Assembly: GCF_026013645.1 (NCBI RefSeq)
Contig: NZ_CP110224.1
Span: 1,364,001-1,428,000, forward strand
Length of the DNA: 64,000 bases
Source of the DNA: Virgibacillus natechei
GTDB taxonomy: Bacteria; Bacillota; Bacilli; Bacillales; Amphibacillaceae
Reading direction: 5' to 3'
Both the position numbers and the translations under genes were made by a program. The number at the start of each line of letters is the position of its first letter. Positions within the stretch are counted from its first letter, which is position 1. The notes beneath the pieces were generated by a model. That model saw only the letters and a program-made list of their open reading frames with translations, was not told where the DNA came from and searched no databases. This document shows positions 8,431-16,636 of this stretch, piece after piece.

Positions 8431-9192
8431 ATGATTGGAGTTTATGAGGAAAATATAAATACAATACCAGGATTAGTTGTGGTTGATACGGAAAAAGAAA
8501 ATAAAGCATTACCTATCCTCACCTATTTCCATGGGTTCACAAGTTCAAAGGAAATTAATTTACCTTTAGCATACTTACTGGCTGATAAGGGATATCGCGT
8601 CGTGCTTCCAGATAGCAAATATCACGGAGAACGTGAGACAGAAATTTCATCAACTAAAATGCAAATTTCGTTTTGGGATATTGTCATGAAAAATGTTGAA
8701 GAGCTTCAAGTAATTAAAGATTACTTTGATGAAAAAGGTTTGATTTTAAATGACCGATTTGGTGTGGCTGGAACGAGTATGGGAGGTATTACGACGTCTG
8801 CAGCTCTAACGCAATATTCCTGGATTAAAGTTTCTGCCGTATTGATGGGATCACCAAAAATCGCGACATATGCCCAAACATTGGTTTCAAGCTTTAGGGA
8901 AATGGGGGAACTTCCTATTACCGAAGAAATGATTGATCAGCTATATGAACAGCTAAAACTGTATGATATATCCACACAAACAGATAAGCTAAAGGACAGG
9001 CCACTATTATTCTGGCATGGTGAAAGTGATGCTGTCGTGCCATTTGATCATTCGTATACATTTTATGAAGAAGTGAAGAAACTATATAAAAACCCGGATA
9101 ACATTCAATTTTTAAAGGAAGCAAATCAAGGTCATAAAGTAAGTCGACCCGCCATTCTGGAAACGGTAAAATGGTTTGACAAGCATCTATGA
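8431..9192 (+). CDS. yitV: Alpha/beta hydrolase YitV (prolyl-oligopeptidase-like esterase)
   Basis: 253 residues. The oxyanion region is YFHGFTSSK, the nucleophile elbow is GTSMGG with S116, the acid residue lies in HGESDAVVPF, and the catalytic histidine in NQGHKVSRP. This is a cytosolic serine hydrolase without signal peptide; substrate unknown. AGGGGA precedes the ATG by 8 nt. It is followed after 137 bp by yitW, as in B. subtilis. Confidence 0.9.
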   Translation: MIGVYEENINTIPGLVVVDTEKENKALPILTYFHGFTSSKEINLPLAYLLADKGYRVVLPDSKYHGERETEISSTKMQISFWDIVMKNVEELQVIKDYFDEKGLILNDRFGVAGTSMGGITTSAALTQYSWIKVSAVLMGSPKIATYAQTLVSSFREMGELPITEEMIDQLYEQLKLYDISTQTDKLKDRPLLFWHGESDAVVPFDHSYTFYEEVKKLYKNPDNIQFLKEANQGHKVSRPAILETVKWFDKHL

Positions 9193-9329
9193 TGTCTTCA
9201 TCTTCATTAGAAACGTAGCTTCTTAATTCTTAATTTATTAAAAGACATCCATAAGTGATTTAAATCATTTAAAAATCTGTAAAATTGTGTTTAAATGTAG
9301 GTAAGGATAATACGAGGGAGGTTAAGATA

Positions 9330-9641
9330 ATGGATGAAGCTTTAAAAGAAAATATGATGGGTGCACTTGAGAATGTAATCGACCCAGAGTTAGGAATTGA
9401 TATTGTTAACCTTGGATTAATATATGATGTAGAATTAAATGATGAAGGCTTAGCTACAGTAACCATGACGTTAACAGCAATGGGCTGTCCACTAGCAGGA
9501 CACATTGAACAAGATGTCAGAGGTGCACTTGAAGATATTCCTGAAGCAAAAGATGTAGATGTTAATATTGTTTGGGATCCACCATGGGGCAAAGATAAAA
9601 TGTCTCGTTATGCTAAAATTGCTTTAGGTATCCCAGATTGA
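9330..9641 (+). CDS. yitW: MIP18/DUF59 iron-sulfur assembly-type protein YitW
   Basis: 103 residues of the MIP18 (DUF59/SufT-like) family: ENVIDPELGIDIVNLGLIY near the start, the conserved cysteine in TAMGCPLAG and a C-terminal WDPPW. Members help to deliver iron-sulfur clusters to target proteins. The ATG at 9330 has GAGGGAGG upstream; an ATG 45 nt earlier in frame lacks a ribosome site. It ends in a strong terminator. Confidence 0.93.
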   Translation: MDEALKENMMGALENVIDPELGIDIVNLGLIYDVELNDEGLATVTMTLTAMGCPLAGHIEQDVRGALEDIPEAKDVDVNIVWDPPWGKDKMSRYAKIALGIPD

Positions 9642-9651
9642 TTTACATTCA

Positions 9652-9689
9652 GAGGTAGACGTCAAAGGATGTCTACCTCATTTTTTTTT
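9652..9689 (+). terminator. Terminator after yitW
   Basis: GAGGTAGACGTC (9652-9663) pairs with GATGTCTACCTC (9668-9679), followed by a nine-T tract. Confidence 0.95.
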
Positions 9690-9711
9690 GCAGATAGGAG
9701 AGCATAAAACT
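9690..9711 (+). repeat. Type-A hairpin repeat, copy 3 (truncated)
   Basis: GCAGATAGGAGAGCATAAAAC starts directly after the yitW terminator T tract; only the left arm of the hairpin is kept. Confidence 0.65.
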
Positions 9712-9753
9712 AAGAATCCCCTATTAACGAGTGACTACCCAAAATTCTATTCC

Positions 9754-10446
9754 TTAAAATAACTCATCTTCCAGTGCATCTGTATCTAAAATCATAAAGC
9801 CAGCTTTGTCTGTGGTGAAAAAGTTGTTCTTTTTAAGATTTGTTAATGTCCGGCTTACTGTTTCGCGACTGGACCCAATCATATTTGCCAATTCTCTATT
9901 GGTAAAATGTGTGGTTAAATGAATTTTATCCTTCTCCGTTTCTTTCCCGTAACTTTTTGATAGGCGTAATAAGAGCAAAATAATTTGTTCATACGTATTC
10001 CGCAAAATCTTCTCTTCAAGGCGACTTTGTAAGTCAACAATGATATCTCCTAAAACACTTAATAACTTTACACTGATCTCTGGATGTGTAATAAGAAAGT
10101 TTTCAAAAGAATGGATTGGAATGTAGATTAAAGTAGCTTCTTCTAAAACCTCAGCATGTGCTGGATAGTCATCCTTACGAAAGAAACCTTGATGTGGAAA
10201 CATGTCGCCACCTTGTAGCACATTTACAATTTGCTCTCTTCCTTGAAAGTCTGTTTTATATATTTTTATTTTTCCTTGATGGATAAAATAAACATTCGTT
10301 AATGGGTCACCTTGCATAAAAATATGGGTTTTTTGTCGATAAACTCGATTTTTAGCTAAATCAATTATTGGTTCCATCTCAAAGTCTGTCAGATCTTTGA
10401 ACAATGGGAAACGTTGTAAAAGCTCTTGTATTGATTGTGATTTCAT
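9754..10446 (-). CDS. Crp/Fnr family regulator without cysteines
   Basis: 230 residues: cyclic-nucleotide-binding-type domain (about 15-135, with HQGKIKIYK), dimerisation helix and a winged HTH at 182-205. The recognition helix reads SSRETVSRTL with E195, S198 and R199, the residues that read GTGA half sites in Fnr/Crp. There is no cysteine, so it cannot carry the iron-sulfur cluster of true Fnr. Candidate boxes lie upstream of its own start (10494-10509) and before the divergent radical SAM gene (10889-10904). Probable regulator of anaerobic or nitrogen-oxide metabolism, similar in type to ArcR-like regulators of Firmicutes; the effector is unknown. Confidence 0.88.
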   Translation of the reverse strand: MKSQSIQELLQRFPLFKDLTDFEMEPIIDLAKNRVYRQKTHIFMQGDPLTNVYFIHQGKIKIYKTDFQGREQIVNVLQGGDMFPHQGFFRKDDYPAHAEVLEEATLIYIPIHSFENFLITHPEISVKLLSVLGDIIVDLQSRLEEKILRNTYEQIILLLLRLSKSYGKETEKDKIHLTTHFTNRELANMIGSSRETVSRTLTNLKKNNFFTTDKAGFMILDTDALEDELF

Positions 10447-10493
10447 TTGGATATCCCTTTCTACTAGTCCATGTTAGTACTATTCTAACACGA

Positions 10494-10509
10494 TGTGCTT
10501 TACATCACT
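10494..10509. promoter_or_regulatory. Crp/Fnr-type box between the regulator gene and the decayed DUF2249 gene
   Basis: TGTGC-N6-TCACT, one central mismatch from the TGTGA-N6-TCACA consensus. It is 48 nt before the regulator start on the minus strand and 69 nt before the DUF2249 start on the plus strand, so it could serve both. Confidence 0.5.
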
Positions 10510-10577
10510 TCTTTTCCGTTATTTTACATTTATAATTCACTCATAGTAAACAATATGAACAATCAGGTGGACACGTG

Positions 10578-10743
10578 ATGAATGATATAGACTATTCCGC
10601 TACACTTCAAGCACCTATCAAACGACCATGACCCAAAACCATTGCATTATCAATTCATGATGGAAAGAGGAGAAGGTACATTTACATGGGAGTATCTTAA
10701 AGAAGGTCCGAATCTTTGGCGAGTAGCTATCGGAAAAAAATAA
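10578..10743 (+). pseudogene. Decayed DUF2249 gene (internal deletion and frameshift)
   Basis: The frame from ATG 10578 (ribosome site AGGTGG) encodes MNDIDYSATLQAP..., the typical start of Bacillus DUF2249 proteins, but stops after 17 codons. The other frame then encodes NDHDPKPLHYQFMMERGE...FTWEYLKEGPNLWRVAIGKK up to 10743, the typical DUF2249 C-terminus. The middle part (roughly 25 residues, with the usual RHPTIF-type segment) is missing. DUF2249 genes are commonly found with nitrate or nitric-oxide related, Fnr-controlled genes, which fits the neighbours. A terminator follows at once. Confidence 0.8.
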
Positions 10744-10754
10744 GGCACTACTAT

Positions 10755-10784
10755 ACCCTTGAAGACATTTTCAAGGGTTATTTT
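10755..10784 (+). terminator. Terminator after the DUF2249 remnant
   Basis: ACCCTTGAA (10755-10763) and TTCAAGGGT (10770-10778), then TATTTTT. It supports the view that a functional gene once ended at 10743. Confidence 0.85.
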
Positions 10785-10888
10785 TGGCAAATTGGAAATA
10801 TAAAAAATCCTATTTGTGCTAAAATCGTCACGTCCAGCTATATAATTTCCTGCTATACAGTTGTACAAACAGTAACAAAGTACAGGGA

Positions 10889-10904
10889 AGTGACCAATAT
10901 CACT
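10889..10904. promoter_or_regulatory. Crp/Fnr-type box before the radical SAM gene
   Basis: AGTGA-N6-TCACT is a perfect palindrome with the spacing of Fnr/Crp sites, 55 nt upstream of the radical SAM start. Likely target of the divergent regulator at 9754. Confidence 0.6.
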
Positions 10905-10958
10905 ACCTCATGAAGAAGGACGTATTACAATTTAAGTAGACTTTTGAGGAGGGCTACT

Positions 10959-12089
10959 ATGTTATCTCGCGATTATAATCAAGATCCGTTTATTGTCATT
11001 TGGGAATTGACTCGTGCTTGCCAATTAAAATGCCTGCATTGCCGTGCAGAGGCGCAACATCATCGGCATCCCTTAGAATTGACATTTGAAGAAGGTCAAA
11101 AACTAATCGATGATATATATGAAATGAATAATCCAATGCTTGTTTTTACAGGTGGAGATCCTTTAGAGCGTCAAGATGTGTTTGATATTGCTGAATATGC
11201 TGTACAAAAAGGTGTACGTGTATCGATGACACCATCAGCTACCCCGAATGTAACAAAAGAAGCAATGAAAAAAGCAAAAGATGTAGGTCTTGCCAGATGG
11301 GCATTCAGTATTGATGGTCATTGTAAGGAAGTACATGATCATTTTCGTGGTACAGAGGGGTCATTTGATTTAACAATGAATGCCATCAATTATTTAAATG
11401 AATTAGAAATGCCGTTACAAATCAATACGGTTATATCCAACTATAATTATGAGTACTTAGATGAGATGGCTGCGATGGTTGAAAAGCTTGACTGCGTATT
11501 ATGGAGTGTGTTTTTCCTTGTCCCAACAGGGAGAGGGAAAGAATCGGATATGATATCACCAGCAGAGCACGAGCGCGTTCTGCGCTGGCTTTATAAATTA
11601 TCGAAACGGGTGCCGTTTGATATAAAAACCACTGCGGCACAACATTACCGCCGTGTTGTTATTCAAAGTAAAATACGTGAACAAAAAGGGAAAAGCGATA
11701 AGGAAAATATATTCTATGAGGATGCATTAATGAGTGGTAAAATCGATCAAATTGATGGGCTAGGCCGTGCGCCAAAAGGGGTGAACGATGGCAATGGATT
11801 TGTATTTATTTCTCATACAGGGGATGTATTTCCAAGTGGTTTATTACCCATAAAAGCAGGAAATGTACGCCAAACACCACTGGCAACGATTTACCGAGAA
11901 TCGGAAGTGTTTCAAAATTTACGCAGTCCAGATAAATATAAAGGAAAGTGTGGCGTGTGTGAGTTTCGTCATGTGTGTGGTGGTTCCAGGTCCAGAGCAT
12001 ATAATGTTACGGGGGACTATATGGAAAGTGAACCATATTGTGTTTACATTCCTAAAGCAATGCGCGAGGAAAGAAAGCAAAAGCAATGA
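10959..12089 (+). CDS. Radical SAM protein with C-terminal SPASM-like region (heme d1/NirJ-like family)
   Basis: 376 residues. The SAM cluster motif is C21-x3-C25-x2-C28 (RACQLKCLHC); a glycine-rich FTGGDPL follows; the C-terminus has KGKCGVCEFRHVCGGSRSRA...PYC, an auxiliary cluster-type cysteine set. The family resembles the NirJ/AhbC-AhbD group and the BA_1875-type radical SAM proteins of Bacillus (from memory), possibly acting on porphyrins or peptides; no maturase partner is next to it. GAGGAGGG is 7 nt before the ATG at 10959. A Crp/Fnr-type box lies upstream, so expression under oxygen limitation is plausible. Confidence 0.85.
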   Translation: MLSRDYNQDPFIVIWELTRACQLKCLHCRAEAQHHRHPLELTFEEGQKLIDDIYEMNNPMLVFTGGDPLERQDVFDIAEYAVQKGVRVSMTPSATPNVTKEAMKKAKDVGLARWAFSIDGHCKEVHDHFRGTEGSFDLTMNAINYLNELEMPLQINTVISNYNYEYLDEMAAMVEKLDCVLWSVFFLVPTGRGKESDMISPAEHERVLRWLYKLSKRVPFDIKTTAAQHYRRVVIQSKIREQKGKSDKENIFYEDALMSGKIDQIDGLGRAPKGVNDGNGFVFISHTGDVFPSGLLPIKAGNVRQTPLATIYRESEVFQNLRSPDKYKGKCGVCEFRHVCGGSRSRAYNVTGDYMESEPYCVYIPKAMREERKQKQ

Positions 12090-12096
12090 ATAAATA

Positions 12097-12140
12097 AGAA
12101 AAAACAAAAACAGCAGAATAGTTTGCTGTTTTTGTTTCTT
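12097..12140 (+). terminator. Terminator after the radical SAM gene
   Basis: AAGAAAAAACAAAAACAGCA pairs imperfectly with TGCTGTTTTTGTTTCTT (12124-12140); the right arm carries the T tract. Confidence 0.85.
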
Positions 12141-12142
12141 CT

Positions 12143-12245
12143 ATCGCAGTTTAACGGGCAGGTCGACTAAATACGGCTCGTCCCACCGAGACCAGTGTCG
12201 TAACGGCAACACTAGTACGTAACTCCCGCTGAATAAAGTTTTCCT
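12143..12245. repeat. Type-C repeat, copy 1
   Basis: Begins TATCGCAGTTTAACGGGCAGG, contains GGCTCGTCCCACCGAGACCAGTGTCG and ends CCCGCTGAATAAAGTTTT. The same blocks recur near 20972, 23233, 33172 and 38577. Confidence 0.65.
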
Positions 12246-13067
12246 TTATAAAAATAGGATAACCAGTATACCAACGATGAAGCAATAGATGGCGAAATAT
12301 CCTAATTTTCCTTTTGCCATGATGTGAATAAACCATTTCAAAGCAAAGAATGATGCTATGATGGCAGCCATAAATGCGATCAAATAAGGAATGATCAAAG
12401 TGTCAATGTTCGGATCGTTTATAATATCCGTTATGGATAACACCGTTATTCCAAGACTGACCGGAATATAGAGGAGGAACGAAAAACGCAATGCGGTTTC
12501 CTTTTTCATCCCTACAAGCATTGCTGCAACAATGGTAGCGCCCGAGCGGCTGATTCCAGGAATTAATGCAACTGCCTGAGAGAATCCAACGATAAGTGCA
12601 TCCTTAACCGTCAGTTCACCATCACTTTTTCTTCCACGTAAATTACGAATAGCCCACAGGGCAGCACCAGTAATAAGCAATGTGTATCCTACCACAGCTA
12701 CCCCACTGAGTTTTTCACTAATGAAGTCCTCAAATAATAAGCCCAATATCCCCGTAGGAATTGTTGCAATGATAAGGAATAGAATAAATTGAAAATCCGC
12801 CTTTGCATCTGCTTCTTTTTTGGTCAAATAAAGGAATCCATTTTTGATTAGACGAATAATGTCATTTCGAAAAACAAGCAATACAGCGATAAGCGATCCA
12901 AAATTAACTAATATTTCAAAAGACAACCCCTCAATTTCAATTCCAAGAAGCTCTCTTAATATAACAAGATGTCCACTTGAAGAAATGGGAATTGGTTCAG
13001 AGAATCCTTGAAATAACCCTAAAAATAAATAAGATATCAACGTCCACAGATCTGTCATTATATCCAA
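12246..13067 (-). CDS. uppP: Undecaprenyl-diphosphate phosphatase
   Basis: 273 residues, about eight membrane helices. Converts undecaprenyl diphosphate to the monophosphate for recycling of the cell-wall lipid carrier. The first signature reads [15 protein letters not shown], matching the (E/Q)xxxE-PISSxGH consensus, and the second reads [10 protein letters not shown]. The likely start is TTG at 13067 with AAGGTG 8 nt upstream; ATG three codons in is an alternative. It is convergent with the radical SAM gene, separated by a type-C repeat. Confidence 0.95.
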   Translation of the reverse strand: MDIMTDLWTLISYLFLGLFQGFSEPIPISSSGHLVILRELLGIEIEGLSFEILVNFGSLIAVLLVFRNDIIRLIKNGFLYLTKKEADAKADFQFILFLIIATIPTGILGLLFEDFISEKLSGVAVVGYTLLITGAALWAIRNLRGRKSDGELTVKDALIVGFSQAVALIPGISRSGATIVAAMLVGMKKETALRFSFLLYIPVSLGITVLSITDIINDPNIDTLIIPYLIAFMAAIIASFFALKWFIHIMAKGKLGYFAIYCFIVGILVILFL

Positions 13068-13163
13068 TACATTTTCACCTTCTTTATAGATATTTTCATT
13101 ACATACAAGTCACCTTACACCAACGATGTGAATAGGCTAGAATGTGAGGAGGCGATGAATGAA

Positions 13164-13517
13164 ATGAATCATGATTATCATCATATATACGAATTATGTA
13201 AAAGTCATATGCATTCTTATGTACTTGTTGAAACGGTCGATGGTTCCAAGATAGATGGTATTGTTACCGGTTTAGATGACGAGTATGTTTATATTGCAGT
13301 ACCTTTGGGTGGTAGTGAGGCAACGCAGCCTAACCCTCATCAACATATGGATCGTCAATCTGGATACGGTTATGGTTATCCTGGATATGGATCACCAGGT
13401 TATGGTTATCCAGGCTACGGGCCCCCTGGTTACGGTGCGTATCCACCAAGAAGATTCCAAAGACTTATCTTACCGCTAGCTGCACTAACGGCACTAAGTG
13501 TATTGCCTTGGTATTAG
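13164..13517 (+). CDS. Small protein with Gly-Tyr-Pro repeats (possible spore or surface protein)
   Basis: 117 residues. The first 50 residues (HHIYELCKSHMHSYVLVETVDGSKIDGIVTG...) look like a short beta-barrel domain. A low-complexity middle follows with units GYGYPGYGSP, GYGYPGYGPP and GYGAYPP, and then a basic, hydrophobic C-terminus with PRRFQRLILPLAALTALS. Such YGYPGYG tracts are seen in spore coat and other surface-associated Bacillus proteins; the family is not recognised with certainty. GAGGAGG lies 11 nt before the chosen ATG; an in-frame ATG 9 nt earlier is too close to that site. Confidence 0.7.
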   Translation: MNHDYHHIYELCKSHMHSYVLVETVDGSKIDGIVTGLDDEYVYIAVPLGGSEATQPNPHQHMDRQSGYGYGYPGYGSPGYGYPGYGPPGYGAYPPRRFQRLILPLAALTALSVLPWY

Positions 13518-13538
13518 TACCGTAGAATTGCCAAAAGT

Positions 13539-13575
13539 GAAACCCTTGCCTATCAACCCAAAAGGCAAGGGTTTC
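13539..13575. terminator. Terminator between the Gly-Tyr-Pro gene and yjzD
   Basis: GAAACCCTTGCC (13539-13550) and GGCAAGGGTTTC (13564-13575) form a 12-bp stem between convergent genes. Confidence 0.75.
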
Positions 13576-13582
13576 CTAACTT

Positions 13583-13762
13583 TTACTGTTCTTTTTTTTC
13601 TTTTAATACAAATTCTCCCAAGACAATTACGATGATTGAAAAGATAACTCCAAGAATAAGTGCCTCTGAAAGAACGAATGGTTCACCTTCCATACTTGTT
13701 AGAACATAGGATAGGACAGTACTAATTATGATAGCCCATACTATTGTCATTATGTAACGCAT
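13583..13762 (-). CDS. yjzD: YjzD family (DUF2929) two-helix membrane protein
   Basis: 59 residues: MRYIMTIVWAIIISTVLSYV forms the first membrane helix, LILGVIFSIIVIVLG the second, and the tail KEKKEQ is charged. This matches the DUF2929/YjzD family of Bacillaceae, usually located next to fabHA as here; function unknown. GAGGTG is 8 nt before the ATG at 13762. Confidence 0.85.
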   Translation of the reverse strand: MRYIMTIVWAIIISTVLSYVLTSMEGEPFVLSEALILGVIFSIIVIVLGEFVLKEKKEQ

Positions 13763-13907
13763 TATTTACACCTCATCTTCTACTTTGTATCTTTTTTTAA
13801 TCTGCTATTACTTACATTTTATTAAATACATTCTCATATAGTTTAGCAAATGAATTTATAAAATTAAAGTATTTATTTACTTCTTTAAATATAAGGGGGA
13901 GATACTC

Positions 13908-14501
13908 ATGACCATACTAGTCGATAACTGCAATCATTGGATCGGATTTCATATTGTGAATGACCTGCTTCTAGCTAATTATACAGTTAATGGGATAGGT
14001 GATGAAAATAAGAACTTATCCATGTTTTTAGGAAGAAATAGTTCGTTTGAATTTGTGGGTCCGGATGTAAAGAAAAATTATGACACAGCAATAAGCATTG
14101 GTAATCAACTAGCTAGTATTCAATCAGATCGTACATTGATTATTAATGCCATTCATGAACAGAAAGACAATGAAGTGACAATAAAGGCCCCATTACTTTT
14201 TGGGGAATGGATGCCGATGGATGAGCATGGTCTTTATAGAAATAATGAACGTATTACGTTTGATTCAAACTATTTCAAAACAGAAGCGATCTACATTAAA
14301 GATTTTACCAATGGATTATTGCAATGGTTAAAAGCGGAATATTTACCGTCCAGTATGGATGTAGAGTCGGTAAGAAACAAGGTGAAAAAGAATGTTAAAC
14401 TTGAAAGTTCTATTTATATTAGTGACAATAGACCTATAGAAGAAAACTTGGAAAATGTTCTCGAACACTATCATTTGTATAAAAGCTTTCACGAATGTTA
14501 A
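13908..14501 (+). CDS. YjaV-like hypothetical protein
   Basis: 197 residues, soluble, no clear domain. Start MTILVDNCNHWIGFHIVNDLL resembles the beginning of a Rossmann-like fold (NAD-epimerase-like), but no GxxGxxG is visible. The position just upstream of med matches B. subtilis yjaV, and the length agrees; the assignment rests mainly on synteny. AAGGGGGAG is 9 nt before the ATG. The gene probably belongs to a unit with med, 86 bp downstream. Confidence 0.7.
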   Translation: MTILVDNCNHWIGFHIVNDLLLANYTVNGIGDENKNLSMFLGRNSSFEFVGPDVKKNYDTAISIGNQLASIQSDRTLIINAIHEQKDNEVTIKAPLLFGEWMPMDEHGLYRNNERITFDSNYFKTEAIYIKDFTNGLLQWLKAEYLPSSMDVESVRNKVKKNVKLESSIYISDNRPIEENLENVLEHYHLYKSFHEC

Positions 14502-14587
14502 TAAAATGTAACAGGGTTATGATTTGTTGTTAATTTAGTGAATCGATATAATTGGAGTAGCTATTCGAACTTGGATTGGAGTGCATG

Positions 14588-15559
14588 ATGCTAAAAAAAA
14601 TACGGATGATACTACTAACAAGCCTTGGAATAATCATACTATCTGGATGTAGTAACTATTTTGATACGGGGAACATACAAAATGTAGGTATGCTCATGGA
14701 TGGCTCCATAGATGATAATCCATGGGCGGAAAAGGGATACGAAGGGTTACAAAATATAGGTGAGATTTATGATGTAAATGTATTTTCTGAGGAACATGTA
14801 ACAACAGAGCAAGAAACGATGGAAGTAGTAGATGAATTTGTGAATGATGGGGTTAATCTTATTTTTGGTCATAGCAATAGTTATGGAGGACATTTTGCAG
14901 AAATAGCTTCCACTTATCCAGATGTCCACTTTGTCTATTTTAATGGTGGATATGTTGATGAGAACGTGACAAGTTTAAATTTCAATTCACATGCTATGGG
15001 ATTTTTCGCGGGTATGTTGGCTGGTAAAATGACAGAAACAGATCAAATTGGAATGATGGCTGCTTACGAATGGCAACCAGAAATTGAAGGTTTTTATGAA
15101 GGCGTGAACTATGAAAACCCCACAGCGGTTGTACAAATAGAATTTAGCAACAAATATAATGAAACAAGTACTATTCCGCAAATATATGAAAATATGCGAA
15201 ATGATGAAGTAGATGTTTTTTACCCGATTGGTGATTCATTCAATCAAGCTATAATAGAGCTAGCCAAAGGTGATGACTTATATGCAATTGGCTATGTATC
15301 TGATCAATCAGAAATAGATGAACCCACTGTATTAACTAGTACCATTCAACATGTAGATTCCCTGTACGAGTTAGTAGCTCAAAAATTCCATGAAGGATCA
15401 CTAGAGGGAAATATAATGGCATTTGATTTTCAGGATGATTTAGTTTCATTGGGACAATATAGTCCAGATGTCCCTGAAGCGTATCAAGAATATGTAAATG
15501 AACTGGTGGAAGAATATAAGGAAGACGGCGTATTACCAAATCAACAGGAAAGAAACTGA
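14588..15559 (+). CDS. med: Med/BMP family lipoprotein
   Basis: 323 residues. N-terminal lipoprotein signal MLKKIRMILLTSLGIIILSGC with the lipobox cysteine at residue 21; the rest is a periplasmic-binding-protein-like BMP/PnrA domain (NVGMLMDGSIDDNPWAEKGYEG, then GHSNSYGGHFAEIA and AGMLAGKMT). In B. subtilis Med positively affects comK and competence. GGATTGGAG precedes two ATGs; the second (14588) has the better spacing. The small comZ gene that follows med in B. subtilis is absent; fabHA starts 108 bp downstream. Confidence 0.88.
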   Translation: MLKKIRMILLTSLGIIILSGCSNYFDTGNIQNVGMLMDGSIDDNPWAEKGYEGLQNIGEIYDVNVFSEEHVTTEQETMEVVDEFVNDGVNLIFGHSNSYGGHFAEIASTYPDVHFVYFNGGYVDENVTSLNFNSHAMGFFAGMLAGKMTETDQIGMMAAYEWQPEIEGFYEGVNYENPTAVVQIEFSNKYNETSTIPQIYENMRNDEVDVFYPIGDSFNQAIIELAKGDDLYAIGYVSDQSEIDEPTVLTSTIQHVDSLYELVAQKFHEGSLEGNIMAFDFQDDLVSLGQYSPDVPEAYQEYVNELVEEYKEDGVLPNQQERN

Positions 15560-15582
15560 TGCGATTAAAACATCGGTTTTTT
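15555..15582 (+). terminator. Terminator after med
   Basis: ACTGATG (15555-15561) pairs with CATCGGT (15571-15577; one G-U pair), then a T run to 15582. Confidence 0.75.
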
Positions 15583-15583
15583 C

Positions 15584-15612
15584 TTGCCTTATATAAAAAT
15601 ATACATTATTAT
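15584..15612 (+). promoter_or_regulatory. Sigma-A promoter of fabHA-fabF
   Basis: -35 TTGCCT (15584-15589), 17-bp spacer, -10 TATTAT (15607-15612). Confidence 0.6.
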
Positions 15613-15630
15613 TAGTACCAAGTCATAATA
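15612..15630 (+). promoter_or_regulatory. Candidate FapR operator before fabHA
   Basis: TTAGTACCAAGTCATAATA closely resembles the FapR site (TTAGTACC-x-x-GT-CTTAAT type) known from B. subtilis fatty-acid genes and begins at the end of the -10 box, so bound FapR would block initiation until malonyl-CoA rises. Confidence 0.65.
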
Positions 15631-15667
15631 ATTACTAATAATATTACGTATATAAGGGGATGGAAAA

Positions 15668-16606
15668 ATGAGTGTAGGAGTATTAGGTACTGGACATTTT
15701 GTTCCACCAAAAGTAGTTACAAACAAAGACTTGGAAAAAATAGTAGATACAAATGATGAATGGATTCGAACAAGAACTGGAATAGAAGAAAGAAGAATTG
15801 CAGATGATGACACAGATTCGTCGGATATGGCTTATTTTGCTGCTGAAAATGCATTGGAAGAAGCGAATGTTAAAGCAGAAGATATCGACTTAATATTGGT
15901 TGCGACCGTTACACCTGACACGCCTTTTCCGTCCGTCTCCTGTATGTTACAGGAAAGGTTAGGCGCTAAAAAAGCTGCAGCAATGGATATAAGTGCAGCA
16001 TGTACAGGTTTTATGTATGGTATGGTAACAGCTAAACAATTTGTTGAAACAAAGGTATATAAAAATGTATTGGTCATTGGAGTTGAGAAACTTTCTAAAA
16101 TTACGGACTGGTCTGATCGCAATACCTGTGTATTATTCGGTGACGGGGCAGGTGCAGCTGTTATTGGTAATGTTTCAGATGATAAGGGGATCTTATCGTT
16201 TGAGTTAGGTGCAGATGGTACTGGTGGTAAACAATTATACCAGGATGAAGCGGATCACCTTCAAATGAATGGCCGGGAAGTGTTTAAATTTGCGGTGAGG
16301 CAAATGCCTGAATCGGCTGTAAATGTTATCGAAAAAGCGGACTATAATAAAGAGGATGTCGATTATTTAATACCACATCAAGCAAATATAAGGATAATGG
16401 AAGCAGCCCGAGAGCGCTTAGGAATTTCCGAAGAAAAAATGGCTACATCGATTAAAAAATATGGCAATAATTCATCTGCTTCAATTCCGATTGCCTTATC
16501 AGAGGCTGTTAAAGATGGTAAAATAAAAGATAATGATTTAATCGTACTAGTCGGGTTCGGCGGTGGTTTGACATGGGGCGCAATCGCCTTGAAGTGGGGA
16601 CAATAG
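15668..16606 (+). CDS. fabH: 3-oxoacyl-ACP synthase III
   Basis: 312 residues. Starts each fatty acid by condensing a branched or straight acyl-CoA with malonyl-ACP. The Cys-His-Asn triad is visible: C112 in SAACTGF, His in IPHQANIR, Asn in [11 protein letters not shown] at 15668 with AGGGGA upstream. It forms an operon with fabF (30 bp apart) and has a FapR-like operator at its promoter; the position corresponds to B. subtilis fabHA. Confidence 0.97.
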   Translation: MSVGVLGTGHFVPPKVVTNKDLEKIVDTNDEWIRTRTGIEERRIADDDTDSSDMAYFAAENALEEANVKAEDIDLILVATVTPDTPFPSVSCMLQERLGAKKAAAMDISAACTGFMYGMVTAKQFVETKVYKNVLVIGVEKLSKITDWSDRNTCVLFGDGAGAAVIGNVSDDKGILSFELGADGTGGKQLYQDEADHLQMNGREVFKFAVRQMPESAVNVIEKADYNKEDVDYLIPHQANIRIMEAARERLGISEEKMATSIKKYGNNSSASIPIALSEAVKDGKIKDNDLIVLVGFGGGLTWGAIALKWGQ

Positions 16607-16636
16607 ATCAATAATCGTAATAGGGAGGATAACCTT

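Noticed and set aside
10650..10913. Frames of 72 and 65 codons around 10650-10913
   Set aside because: They overlap the DUF2249 remnant, its terminator and the Crp/Fnr box; no initiation signals.
13276..13479. 67-codon frame within the Gly-Tyr-Pro gene
   Set aside because: Alternative frame of the repetitive region; its MVI/DMD-like repeats merely mirror the DNA repeat.
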